A DNA stretch of 64,000 bases from Leisingera caerulea DSM 24564 (GTDB taxonomy: Bacteria > Pseudomonadota > Alphaproteobacteria > Rhodobacterales > Rhodobacteraceae): the NCBI RefSeq assembly GCF_000473325.1, contig NZ_KI421513.1, forward strand, positions 3,233,217 to 3,297,216. The letters run 5' to 3'. Position numbers and translations under genes: made by a program. The notes beneath the pieces were generated by a model that ran no database searches, had not been told where the DNA came from, and saw only the letters and a program-made list of their open reading frames with translations. This document shows, in pieces, positions 56,658 to 64,000 of this stretch. The stretch's first letter is position 1; every line of letters begins with the position of its first letter.

Positions 56658-58015
56658 TGACTGACCTCAGCCAATCCCCCGCAGGCGCTGCGCCCCGCAA
56701 ACACGGCGGTTCGCTGCTGGAACAGACCCCGCGCACCAAAAAGCGCAACGCCGCCGAAGCGCGCTTTCGCGCCTATGGCATTGCGGCCATCACCGCGGGC
56801 CTGATCATGCTGGTGATCCTGGTGACCACCATCGTCGGCAAGGGCACCGGCGCGTTCCAGCAAACCTTTGTCACACTCAATGTGGAACTGCTGGAAAGCA
56901 AGCTCGACAAAAAGGGCAACCGCAATATCGAGGACATCAAGAAGGTCACCACCTTCGGCTATGCACCGATCATCAAGGGCGCGATGACCGCCGCGGTTGA
57001 GGAGCTGGGAATCGAAACCGGCCTCAAACCCAAAGAACTGGCTGGCATTTTGTCCAAGGATGTGGCCGCCCAGCTGCGCGATTATGTGATCGCCAACCCG
57101 GGCCAGATCGGCCAGACGGTGGAGTTCCGCTTCCTCGCCTCCAGCCGCGTGGACGGCTACCTGAAGGGCCGCGTCACCCGCGACAGCATCGTCAATGACA
57201 AGAATATATCCGCCGAACAGCTTGATCTTGTTGACGCTTTGGCTGCTGCCGGGGTGCTGGAGAAGACCTTTAACCTCGACTTCATCACCGGCGCCGACGC
57301 CTCTGACGCCCGCCCCGAGGCGGCTGGCATTGGCGTGTCGATGCTGGGTTCGCTGTTCATGATGCTGGTGGTGCTGGCTCTGGCGCTGCCGATCGGCGTC
57401 GCCGCCTCCATCTATCTGGAGGAGTTTGCGCCGCAGAACTGGCTCACCGACATGATCGAGGTGAACATCTCCAACCTCGCCGCGGTGCCCTCGATTGTAT
57501 TCGGCATCCTGGGCCTCGCGGTCTTCATCAACTACATGCACATGCCGACCTCGGCGCCGCTGGTGGGCGGCCTGGTGCTGACGCTGATGACCCTGCCGAC
57601 CATCATTATCTCCACGCGCGCCTCGCTGAAATCGGTGCCGCCGTCGATCCGCGACGCCGCATTGGGCGTCGGTGCGTCGAAAATGCAGGCGGTATTCCAC
57701 CACGTGCTGCCGCTGGCCGCGCCCGGCATCCTGACCGGCACCATCATCGGGCTGGCGCAGGCGCTGGGGGAAACCGCGCCGCTGCTGCTCATCGGCATGG
57801 TCGGCTTTATCGCCTCCAACGCGCCGGAGACGCTGGCCGACGGCCTGCTGGCACCGAACTCCGCCATGCCCGCCCAGATTTACGAATGGGCCAAACGCGC
57901 CGATCCGGCCTTCTATGAACGCGCCTGGGGCGGCATCATCATCCTTTTGATCTTCCTGGTGACCATGAACACGCTTGCCGTGATCCTGCGCCGCCGCTTT
58001 GAACGCCGCTGGTAA
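56657..58015 (+). CDS. pstA: Phosphate ABC permease PstA
   Basis: A 452-residue permease. As in PstC there is a long N-terminal extension (about 240 residues), then the core with [19 protein letters not shown] (EAA loop). The extension has a hydrophobic helix near 38-60 and a soluble periplasmic part. Confidence 0.92.
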   Translation: MTDLSQSPAGAAPRKHGGSLLEQTPRTKKRNAAEARFRAYGIAAITAGLIMLVILVTTIVGKGTGAFQQTFVTLNVELLESKLDKKGNRNIEDIKKVTTFGYAPIIKGAMTAAVEELGIETGLKPKELAGILSKDVAAQLRDYVIANPGQIGQTVEFRFLASSRVDGYLKGRVTRDSIVNDKNISAEQLDLVDALAAAGVLEKTFNLDFITGADASDARPEAAGIGVSMLGSLFMMLVVLALALPIGVAASIYLEEFAPQNWLTDMIEVNISNLAAVPSIVFGILGLAVFINYMHMPTSAPLVGGLVLTLMTLPTIIISTRASLKSVPPSIRDAALGVGASKMQAVFHHVLPLAAPGILTGTIIGLAQALGETAPLLLIGMVGFIASNAPETLADGLLAPNSAMPAQIYEWAKRADPAFYERAWGGIIILLIFLVTMNTLAVILRRRFERRW

Positions 58016-58029
58016 GGGGGCATAGTGCA

Positions 58030-58827
58030 ATGAACGACATGACCTTGATGGATAACACCGTGGACACTCAGAACATCAAAATCGCCGCAAAGGACGTGAA
58101 CGTCTATTACGGCGACACCCACGCAATCAAAGACGTGAACGTCGAGATCGAGGACAACACTGTCACCGCCTTCATCGGTCCCTCCGGCTGCGGCAAGTCC
58201 ACCTTCCTGCGCTGCCTGAACCGGATGAACGACACCATCGGCACCTGCAGGGTGACGGGCGATATCCTGCTGGATGGCGAGGACATTTACGACAAGCGCG
58301 TCGATCCGGTGCAGCTGCGTGCCAAGGTCGGCATGGTGTTCCAGAAGCCGAACCCGTTCCCCAAGTCGATTTATGACAACGTGGCCTACGGTCCCCGCAT
58401 TCACGGCCTTGCCAGGAACAAGGCGGAACTGGATGAAATCGTTGAAAAATCCCTGCGCCGAGGCGCGATTTGGGACGAGGTGAAGGACCGTCTGGACGCG
58501 CCCGGCACCGGACTTTCGGGCGGCCAGCAGCAGCGCCTGTGCATCGCCCGCGCCGTCGCGACAGAGCCCGAAGTGCTGCTGATGGACGAACCCTGCTCGG
58601 CGCTTGACCCGATTGCCACCGCGCAAGTGGAGGAGCTGATTGACGAACTGCGCAGCCGCTACTCGGTGGTGATCGTCACCCACTCGATGCAGCAGGCTGC
58701 GCGCGTCAGCCAGAAAACCGCCTTTTTCCACCTCGGCAACCTTGTGGAGTTCGGCCCCACCGGTCAGATCTTCACCAACCCCGAAGATCCGCGCACCGAA
58801 AGCTACATCACCGGCCGGATCGGCTGA
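58030..58827 (+). CDS. pstB: Phosphate ABC ATPase PstB
   Basis: A 265-residue ABC ATPase with Walker [10 protein letters not shown], signature [14 protein letters not shown] and Walker [14 protein letters not shown]. Typical PstB. It starts 14 nt after pstA. Confidence 0.96.
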   Translation: MNDMTLMDNTVDTQNIKIAAKDVNVYYGDTHAIKDVNVEIEDNTVTAFIGPSGCGKSTFLRCLNRMNDTIGTCRVTGDILLDGEDIYDKRVDPVQLRAKVGMVFQKPNPFPKSIYDNVAYGPRIHGLARNKAELDEIVEKSLRRGAIWDEVKDRLDAPGTGLSGGQQQRLCIARAVATEPEVLLMDEPCSALDPIATAQVEELIDELRSRYSVVIVTHSMQQAARVSQKTAFFHLGNLVEFGPTGQIFTNPEDPRTESYITGRIG

Positions 58828-58844
58828 TCTATAGGAATATCAAC

Positions 58845-59555
58845 ATGGTAGAACAGCATATTGCATCGGCATTCGACCGCGACCTGGAGGCAATTCAGGC
58901 CCGGATCATGAAAATGGGCGGCTTGGTCGAGGACGCCATCCGTGAGGCGGCCCGCGCGCTGGAGACCCGCGACGAAGAACTGGCGCTGACAGTGCGCCAC
59001 GGCGACAAGGCCATCGACGGGCTGGAAGAGCTGATCAACGAGGAAACCGCCCGCCTGATTGCGCTGCGCGCGCCCGCAGCCTCTGACCTGCGGCTGGTGC
59101 TGTCGGTGATGAAGATTGCCGGCAACCTGGAACGCATTGGCGACTATGCCAAAAACATGGCCAAGCGCACCGCCGTGCTGGCCCAGGGTCCTAGCATTAG
59201 TGAAGGCACCGCCGCCCTGCGCCGGATGGCGCGCGAGGTGGAGCGGATGCTCAAGGACGCACTTGATTCCTATATCCAGCGCGACGTGGAGCTGGCCCGC
59301 GATGTGATTGAACGCGACCGGGACGTGGACCAGATGTACAACGCCTTGTTCCGTGAATTCCTGACCCACATGATGGAAGACCCGCGCAACATTTCGGCCT
59401 GTATGCACTTGCATTTCATCGCAAAAAACACCGAACGCATGGGCGACCACGTGACCGCGATTGCAGAGCAGGTGATCTATCTGGTGACCGGCGAAAAGCC
59501 GGAGGAAGACCGCAAGAAAGCCGACACAACCTCGACAACACCGCAGGAGATCTGA
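58845..59555 (+). CDS. phoU: Phosphate signalling protein PhoU
   Basis: A 236-residue PhoU with two three-helix repeats; metal-binding motif ExxxD-type residues are seen in ERIGDYAKNMAKR and ERMGDHVTAIAE. It links PstB state to PhoR and keeps the regulon off in phosphate excess. Confidence 0.94.
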   Translation: MVEQHIASAFDRDLEAIQARIMKMGGLVEDAIREAARALETRDEELALTVRHGDKAIDGLEELINEETARLIALRAPAASDLRLVLSVMKIAGNLERIGDYAKNMAKRTAVLAQGPSISEGTAALRRMAREVERMLKDALDSYIQRDVELARDVIERDRDVDQMYNALFREFLTHMMEDPRNISACMHLHFIAKNTERMGDHVTAIAEQVIYLVTGEKPEEDRKKADTTSTTPQEI

Positions 59556-59558
59556 CCG

Positions 59559-60248
59559 ATGGCTGCCGATCAGCCCACCGTTCTTGTTGTTGAAGACGAA
59601 ATGGCCCAGCGGGAAGTGCTGGCCTACAACCTCGAGGCCGACGGCTTCCGCGTGCTGCGCGCCGAACATGGCGAAGAAGCGTTGCTGGTGGTCGAGGAGG
59701 ACATGCCCGACATCATCATCCTGGATTGGATGATGCCCAACCTCAGCGGCATCGAAGTGTGCCGCCGGCTGAAAACCCGCTCTGAAACCCGCAACATTCC
59801 GGTGATCATGCTGTCGGCCCGCTCGGAAGAGGTCGACAAGGTCCGCGGCCTGGAAACCGGCGCCGATGATTACGTGGTCAAACCCTATTCGGTGATTGAG
59901 CTGATGGCCCGCGTGCGCGCCCAGCTGCGCCGGGTGCGGCCCTCCACCGTGGGGGTCCGGCTGGAGTACGACGACATCGTGCTGGACGCGGAGACCCACA
60001 AGGTCAGCCGCGCCGACAATCCGCTGAAGCTGGGGCCGACGGAATTCCGTCTGCTCTCCACCTTCATGGAGAAGCCGGGCCGGGTCTGGAGCCGGGAGCA
60101 GCTTTTGGACCGGGTCTGGGGCCGCGACATCTATGTCGACACCCGCACCGTCGATGTTCATATCGGCCGGCTGCGCAAGGCGCTGACCCAGCATGGCGGC
60201 AGCGACCCGGTGCGCACTGTGCGCGGCGCGGGCTACGCGCTCGGCTGA
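59559..60248 (+). CDS. phoB: Phosphate response regulator PhoB
   Basis: A 229-residue OmpR-family regulator with receiver Asp D56 (IIILDWMMPN), Lys in VVKPYS and winged helix with RVWSREQLLDRVWGRDIYVD. It binds PHO boxes such as the one before pstS. It follows phoU by 3 nt. Confidence 0.95.
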   Translation: MAADQPTVLVVEDEMAQREVLAYNLEADGFRVLRAEHGEEALLVVEEDMPDIIILDWMMPNLSGIEVCRRLKTRSETRNIPVIMLSARSEEVDKVRGLETGADDYVVKPYSVIELMARVRAQLRRVRPSTVGVRLEYDDIVLDAETHKVSRADNPLKLGPTEFRLLSTFMEKPGRVWSREQLLDRVWGRDIYVDTRTVDVHIGRLRKALTQHGGSDPVRTVRGAGYALG

Positions 60249-60321
60249 GGCGGCATCAGGGGGTGTACAGGCGGTGCACAGGGGGTGCACGCATGTCACC
60301 CCCTTGTTTTCCGGCCGCCGG

Positions 60322-61233
60322 TCAGCGCGGCAGCGGATCTTCCGGCTGCGCCTGGCCCGCCAGCCACTCCCGGAACTTCACCAGCGCGGGCGCGCCCGAT
60401 TTCCGCTCCGGCCACACCAGGTAATAGGCGCCGGAAGTCTCAGCAGCCTCCGGGTGCAGGGCCACCAGACGGCCCGTCGCCAGGTCCTGCTCCACCAAGT
60501 AATCCGGCATCAGCGCCACCCCCAGGCCATGCAGCGCGGCCTGAGTGATGGTTGCGAATTGATCATAGATCGTGCCGCTCAGCCCGTCCTCGGCGGCAAT
60601 TCCAAGCCGGCCGAACCAGTCGCGCCAAGCGGTCGTCCGGGTTTGAATGTGCAGAAGCGGCAACTTGAGAATGTCTTTAGGTTCGGTAACACTTCTGCCG
60701 TCCAAAAGCTGCGGCGCGCACACCGGCAACAATTGTTCGTGCTTCAGCAGCAGGGATTGCGTGCCGGGCCACTCTGCATTTCCATAATGAATAGCCGCGT
60801 CAAAGGGTTCTGAGGAAAAGTTGAAAGGTTCCAGCCGGGTCGACATATTGATTGTCACATCTGGATGCAGCCGGGCAAAGTCCGGCAGCCGCGGCATCAG
60901 CCAGCGCATTCCGAAGGCCGGCAGAATGGCCAGATTCAGCGTTCCCGCCAACGGCGCGGCTTGCAAACGCAGGGTGGACTGCACGATCTGTTTCAAGGCC
61001 TGCCGGATCTCCGCCGCGTAATCCTGCGCCTCTGTGGTCAGCATCAAGCGCTTCTGGTCCCGTTGCACCAGCTCCATCCCCAGTTGCCGTTCCAGCGTTT
61101 GCAGCTGCCGGCTAACAGCGCCTTGTGTCAGCGCCAGTTCCTCGGCCGCGGCGGAGGCGCTGCCTAAGCGGTCAAGCGCTTCCAGCGCGCGCAGGGAGGG
61201 GATAGACGGCAGGAATTTGCGAGGTACAGACAT
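60322..61233 (-). CDS. LysR-family regulator next to glutaryl-CoA dehydrogenase
   Basis: A 303-residue LysR regulator: SLRALEALDRLGSASAAAEE and LTQGAVSRQLQTLE at the N terminus, substrate domain after. Start 61233 is chosen over 61287 because the DNA-binding domain normally begins near the N terminus. It is divergent from gcdH with a 99-bp gap, so it likely controls it, perhaps sensing glutarate or glutaryl-CoA. Confidence 0.85.
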   Translation of the reverse strand: MSVPRKFLPSIPSLRALEALDRLGSASAAAEELALTQGAVSRQLQTLERQLGMELVQRDQKRLMLTTEAQDYAAEIRQALKQIVQSTLRLQAAPLAGTLNLAILPAFGMRWLMPRLPDFARLHPDVTINMSTRLEPFNFSSEPFDAAIHYGNAEWPGTQSLLLKHEQLLPVCAPQLLDGRSVTEPKDILKLPLLHIQTRTTAWRDWFGRLGIAAEDGLSGTIYDQFATITQAALHGLGVALMPDYLVEQDLATGRLVALHPEAAETSGAYYLVWPERKSGAPALVKFREWLAGQAQPEDPLPR

Positions 61234-61332
61234 GTATGAGTTTTTGTCATGCTTCTGTGCAAAAGTCTCGCTGTTTTTTCCGTTCACCTGCCGTTAGGGT
61301 TTGGCCAAATCGCGAACCATTGAGGTAACAAG

Positions 61333-62553
61333 ATGACCGACAAACCCGCGCTGCGCGCCAAGGATGCCCCGGATCTGGGCCGTTTCAACTGGGAAGACCC
61401 GCTGCGGCTGGAGGATCAGCTGACCGAGGATGAACGGATGATCTCCGCCTCCGCCCGCGCCTATGCCCAGGAAAAACTTCAGCCGCGCGTTCTAAGTGCA
61501 TATGAGAACGAGGAAACCGATCCGGAGATCTTCCGCGAGATGGGCGAGATGGGCCTGCTCGGCACCACGATCCCAGAGGAATACGGCGGGCTTGACGGCG
61601 GCTATGTGTCTTATGGCCTGGTTGCCCGCGAGGTGGAGCGTGTGGACAGCGGTTACCGCTCGATGATGTCGGTGCAAAGCTCGCTGGTGATGTATCCCAT
61701 CTATGCATACGGCAGCGAGGAGCAGCGCCAGAAGTATTTGCCGAAACTTGCCTCCGGCGAGTGGATCGGCTGCTTCGGCCTGACCGAACCGGATGCCGGG
61801 TCCGACCCTGCCAGCATGAAGACCCGGGCCGAAAAAACCGAAGGCGGTTATAGGCTTACCGGCTCCAAGATGTGGATTTCCAACGCACCGATTGCCGATG
61901 TTTTTGTGGTCTGGGCTAAGTCCGAGGCGCATGGCGGCAAAATCCGCGGCTTTGTGCTGGACAAGGGCCTGAAGGGCCTGAGCGCGCCGAAGATCCAGAG
62001 CAAGGCCTCCTTGCGTGCGTCGATCACCGGTGAAATCGTGATGGACGGCGTTGAGGTAGGCGAAGAGGCGCTTCTGCCGCATGTTCAAGGGCTTAAAGGG
62101 CCTTTCGGGTGTCTGAACCGCGCCCGTTACGGGATCAGCTGGGGTGCTATGGGCGCAGCAGAGGCGTGCTGGCACGCGGCGCGCCAGTATGGGTTGGACC
62201 GCAGCCAGTTCGGCCGGCCGCTCGCCAACACCCAGCTGTTCCAGCTGAAGCTTGCCAACATGCAGACAGAGATCACCCTTGGCCTGCAGGCCTCTTTGCG
62301 GGTCGGGCGTCTGATGGACGAGGCGAACGCGGCCCCTGAAATGATCTCGATAATCAAGCGCAACAACTGCGGCAAGGCGCTGGAGATTGCCCGGATGGCC
62401 CGCGACATGCATGGCGGCAACGGCATCAGCCTGGAGTTCAACGTGATCCGCCACATGGTGAACCTGGAAACGGTGAACACCTATGAAGGTACCCATGATG
62501 TGCACGCTCTGATCCTGGGCCGGGCACAAACTGGCTTGCAGGCTTTCTTCTGA
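61333..62553 (+). CDS. gcdH: Glutaryl-CoA dehydrogenase
   Basis: A 406-residue acyl-CoA dehydrogenase. The catalytic base is E385 in [15 protein letters not shown], with [15 protein letters not shown] and [12 protein letters not shown] as FAD/substrate blocks. The sequence matches GcdH, which oxidatively decarboxylates glutaryl-CoA to crotonyl-CoA in lysine and tryptophan catabolism. Confidence 0.9.
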   Translation: MTDKPALRAKDAPDLGRFNWEDPLRLEDQLTEDERMISASARAYAQEKLQPRVLSAYENEETDPEIFREMGEMGLLGTTIPEEYGGLDGGYVSYGLVAREVERVDSGYRSMMSVQSSLVMYPIYAYGSEEQRQKYLPKLASGEWIGCFGLTEPDAGSDPASMKTRAEKTEGGYRLTGSKMWISNAPIADVFVVWAKSEAHGGKIRGFVLDKGLKGLSAPKIQSKASLRASITGEIVMDGVEVGEEALLPHVQGLKGPFGCLNRARYGISWGAMGAAEACWHAARQYGLDRSQFGRPLANTQLFQLKLANMQTEITLGLQASLRVGRLMDEANAAPEMISIIKRNNCGKALEIARMARDMHGGNGISLEFNVIRHMVNLETVNTYEGTHDVHALILGRAQTGLQAFF

Positions 62554-63174
62554 GGACTGCGTGCAGCGCGGGGTAAGGCCTCGCGCTGCACTTTTGCATT
62601 TTGATCTTGCGGATTTGCTGGCGGTGACCATCCTGCGGATTTCGCAAAGGATCCCGGCGCGGCGCGTTTGCGAATAACCGCACAATCGGATCCCAAAAAC
62701 TTACCGCCAATTGCAAAGCAGGCCGGGGTTTTAAGGTTTTTCTGCTGTCTGGCAGTTTAACCGGTTAACGTCGCGCACCTTGCTTGCGCAGAACAGCAAC
62801 CCTTCGAGGTCATTCCGAAGCTCCGACTTGCGTTTTTTCAGGCGATGACATCAGGCCTCTTTGATGCAAGTGTTTTGCATCCTTCAAGGGGTGCTGCTCT
62901 GCCGAGGACGCCGGGCGCATTGTCATTTGCATTTTTGCAGGATGATATTGCGCAATTGCCCTGGCAAAATTACATGTCCTCCACTACCCGTGCTAAGAGT
63001 GGTTTGCAAGAAATCACGCCTTAACAAAAGGTTATCATTAATAATTCGGCTGCAAAAGCCAATTATTAGACTTCTAGAAGTTTCAGCCGCTGCGGCGCAG
63101 AAGCGGTAGGGCCAAGTAAGCGGGTTAGCGGATTGGCAGCGTTCCTGCCGTTGAAATGGCTGGCAGAGCGGCAC
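62554..63174. other. 621-bp intergenic region
   Basis: No convincing gene. It has an inverted repeat GATGCAA-N5-TTGCATC (62863-62881), a possible regulator site, and AT-rich patches. A short plus-strand frame at 62861-63109 has an implausible composition. Confidence 0.5.
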
Positions 63175-63205
63175 AAAAACGGGCCGGAGTGACCGGCCCG
63201 TCTGC
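63175..63205 (-). terminator. Terminator of the MttB-family gene
   Basis: ACGGGCCGG and CCGGCCCGT form a 9-bp stem (63179-63201), followed on the minus strand by a T run. It lies 20 bp after the stop of the minus-strand gene. Confidence 0.75.
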
Positions 63206-63220
63206 AAGCGATTCGGGCGC

Positions 63221-64000
63221 TTATGCTGGCAGATGGATGTTGAATTTCTTCCGGATGGCCATGTCGGTGGCAGCGTCAAACCGGGCGGCGGAGCGCTGCG
63301 ACAGGATCTTTTCCTTTTTCGCAATCGCTTTCTCGATCAGGTCCGGCTTGTCGCGTTCCGCCCACTCCTTGGGCGAGGTCCGGTCCCCCAGGTCGGGATA
63401 GACATAGTCCATCTGCATCCGGCTGAGGGTCTGGTCGGTGCCGAGATAGTGGCCGGGCCCGCCGAGACAGGTGGCACGCATCTGGTCCAGGGCCAGAGTG
63501 TCTTCGTTCACTTCGATGCCGCGCACGCAGCGCTGCGCCTGGCCCAGCAGATCGTTGTCGAGGATCAGCGACTCATGGCAGAAGCCCAGCAGCGAGGCGT
63601 GCATGCCCGCGGCCTCGTAAGCCATATTCAGACCTGAGAGACCCGCCATGACGGCAGAACACATCTGCTCCCAGCCGGCCTGCATATCGGGCATTTTCGA
63701 ATCCGAGGCACCCGCAGCGGCACCGCCGGGCAAGTCATAGAATTTGTGCATCTGGGCGCAGCCAGCGGTCAGCAAGGCCTGTTCGCCGGAGCCCACGGAC
63801 ATCGCGCCGGTCCGCAGGTCCAAGCCAAAGGGCCAAGTCCCGAAAATCGCGGGTGCACCGGGCTTTACGGCGTTTACGTAAACCAGTCCGGCCAGGCATT
63901 CCGCAACTGCCTGGGCAATTGCGCCGGCAATGGTGGAAGGGGCGGTCGCGCCTGCCATGCCCGCCGACAGCAGCAGCACTGGCATACCGCCCTTGATGCA
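63221..64000 (-). CDS. MttB-family methyltransferase, C-terminal part
   Basis: The last 260 residues of an MttB superfamily protein; the 5' end lies beyond the window. Blocks such as GTWPFGLDLRTGAMSVGSGE, GGPGHYLGTDQTL and a C-terminal helical tail are family-typical. The frame has no in-frame amber codon, so the pyrrolysine of true trimethylamine methyltransferases is absent in this part; it belongs to the non-Pyl group, in which MtgB demethylates glycine betaine. Substrate is unknown here. Confidence 0.85.
   Translation of the reverse strand, partial: CIKGGMPVLLLSAGMAGATAPSTIAGAIAQAVAECLAGLVYVNAVKPGAPAIFGTWPFGLDLRTGAMSVGSGEQALLTAGCAQMHKFYDLPGGAAAGASDSKMPDMQAGWEQMCSAVMAGLSGLNMAYEAAGMHASLLGFCHESLILDNDLLGQAQRCVRGIEVNEDTLALDQMRATCLGGPGHYLGTDQTLSRMQMDYVYPDLGDRTSPKEWAERDKPDLIEKAIAKKEKILSQRSAARFDAATDMAIRKKFNIHLPA

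Noticed and set aside
56108..58030. 640-codon minus-strand frame opposite pstA
   Set aside because: H/Q/R-rich composition typical of antisense frames in GC-rich genes; pstC and pstA are certain.

Overview
The window reads as a chromosome segment of a marine alphaproteobacterium of the Rhodobacteraceae (Roseobacter group, Leisingera/Phaeobacter-like). Reasons: a high-GC backbone, a tmpA-tmpB-LysR organophosphonate locus of the kind characterised in Leisingera, an IalB-family protein, a class II DAHP synthase, an MttB-family protein, and a phoR-pstSCAB-phoU-phoB block. The species is inferred, not proven.

Layout. (1) 1-2756: backbone locus for 2-(trimethylamino)ethylphosphonate use (tmpA and tmpB on the minus strand, a divergent LysR regulator). 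(2) About 2803-31056: an integrative mobilizable element inserted at the 3' end of a tRNA-Arg(CCG) gene. It carries mobC and a relaxase at the left, a coupling ATPase and a large serine recombinase at the right, and no mating-pair-formation genes. Its cargo is AT-richer than the backbone: an H-NS-like protein, a Gabija-like pair (OLD-type nuclease plus UvrD-like helicase), the antirestriction protein ArdA, a complete ABC three-component (ABC-3C) conflict system with an Mrr-type nuclease effector, an HNH-like orphan, a lipoprotein translationally coupled to a 1763-residue FrpC-like RTX protein, a small resolvase and an IS21-family element. (3) 31.2-64.0 kb: backbone. It holds cell-envelope genes (DUF882, L,D-transpeptidase, an lpxD-acp-KAS cluster, IalB), a HerA-like ATPase, a branched-chain amino-acid ABC transporter operon interrupted by a small foreign-looking gene, a PQQ-type sugar dehydrogenase, a GlxA/AraC regulator, class II DAHP synthase, yicC-gmk-gamma carbonic anhydrase, the phosphate regulon with a clear PHO box, a LysR-glutaryl-CoA dehydrogenase pair and the 3' part of an MttB-family methyltransferase gene.

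How the parts work together. The element's two ends share the 12-bp near-identical core at 2803-2814 and 31045-31056. In the integrated state the recombinase frame runs antisense through the tRNA gene. Joining the two cores in the excised circle would give the recombinase a different 40-codon tail that overlaps the start of mobC, so excision would link the recombinase to the mobilization operon. The island also places an anti-restriction gene beside two nuclease-based defence systems. In the backbone, phosphonate breakdown (tmpAB), phosphate uptake (pst) and phosphate sensing (phoBRU) form a phosphorus-acquisition theme; glycine betaine from TmpB could feed methylated-amine metabolism (MttB family, GlxA-type regulator).
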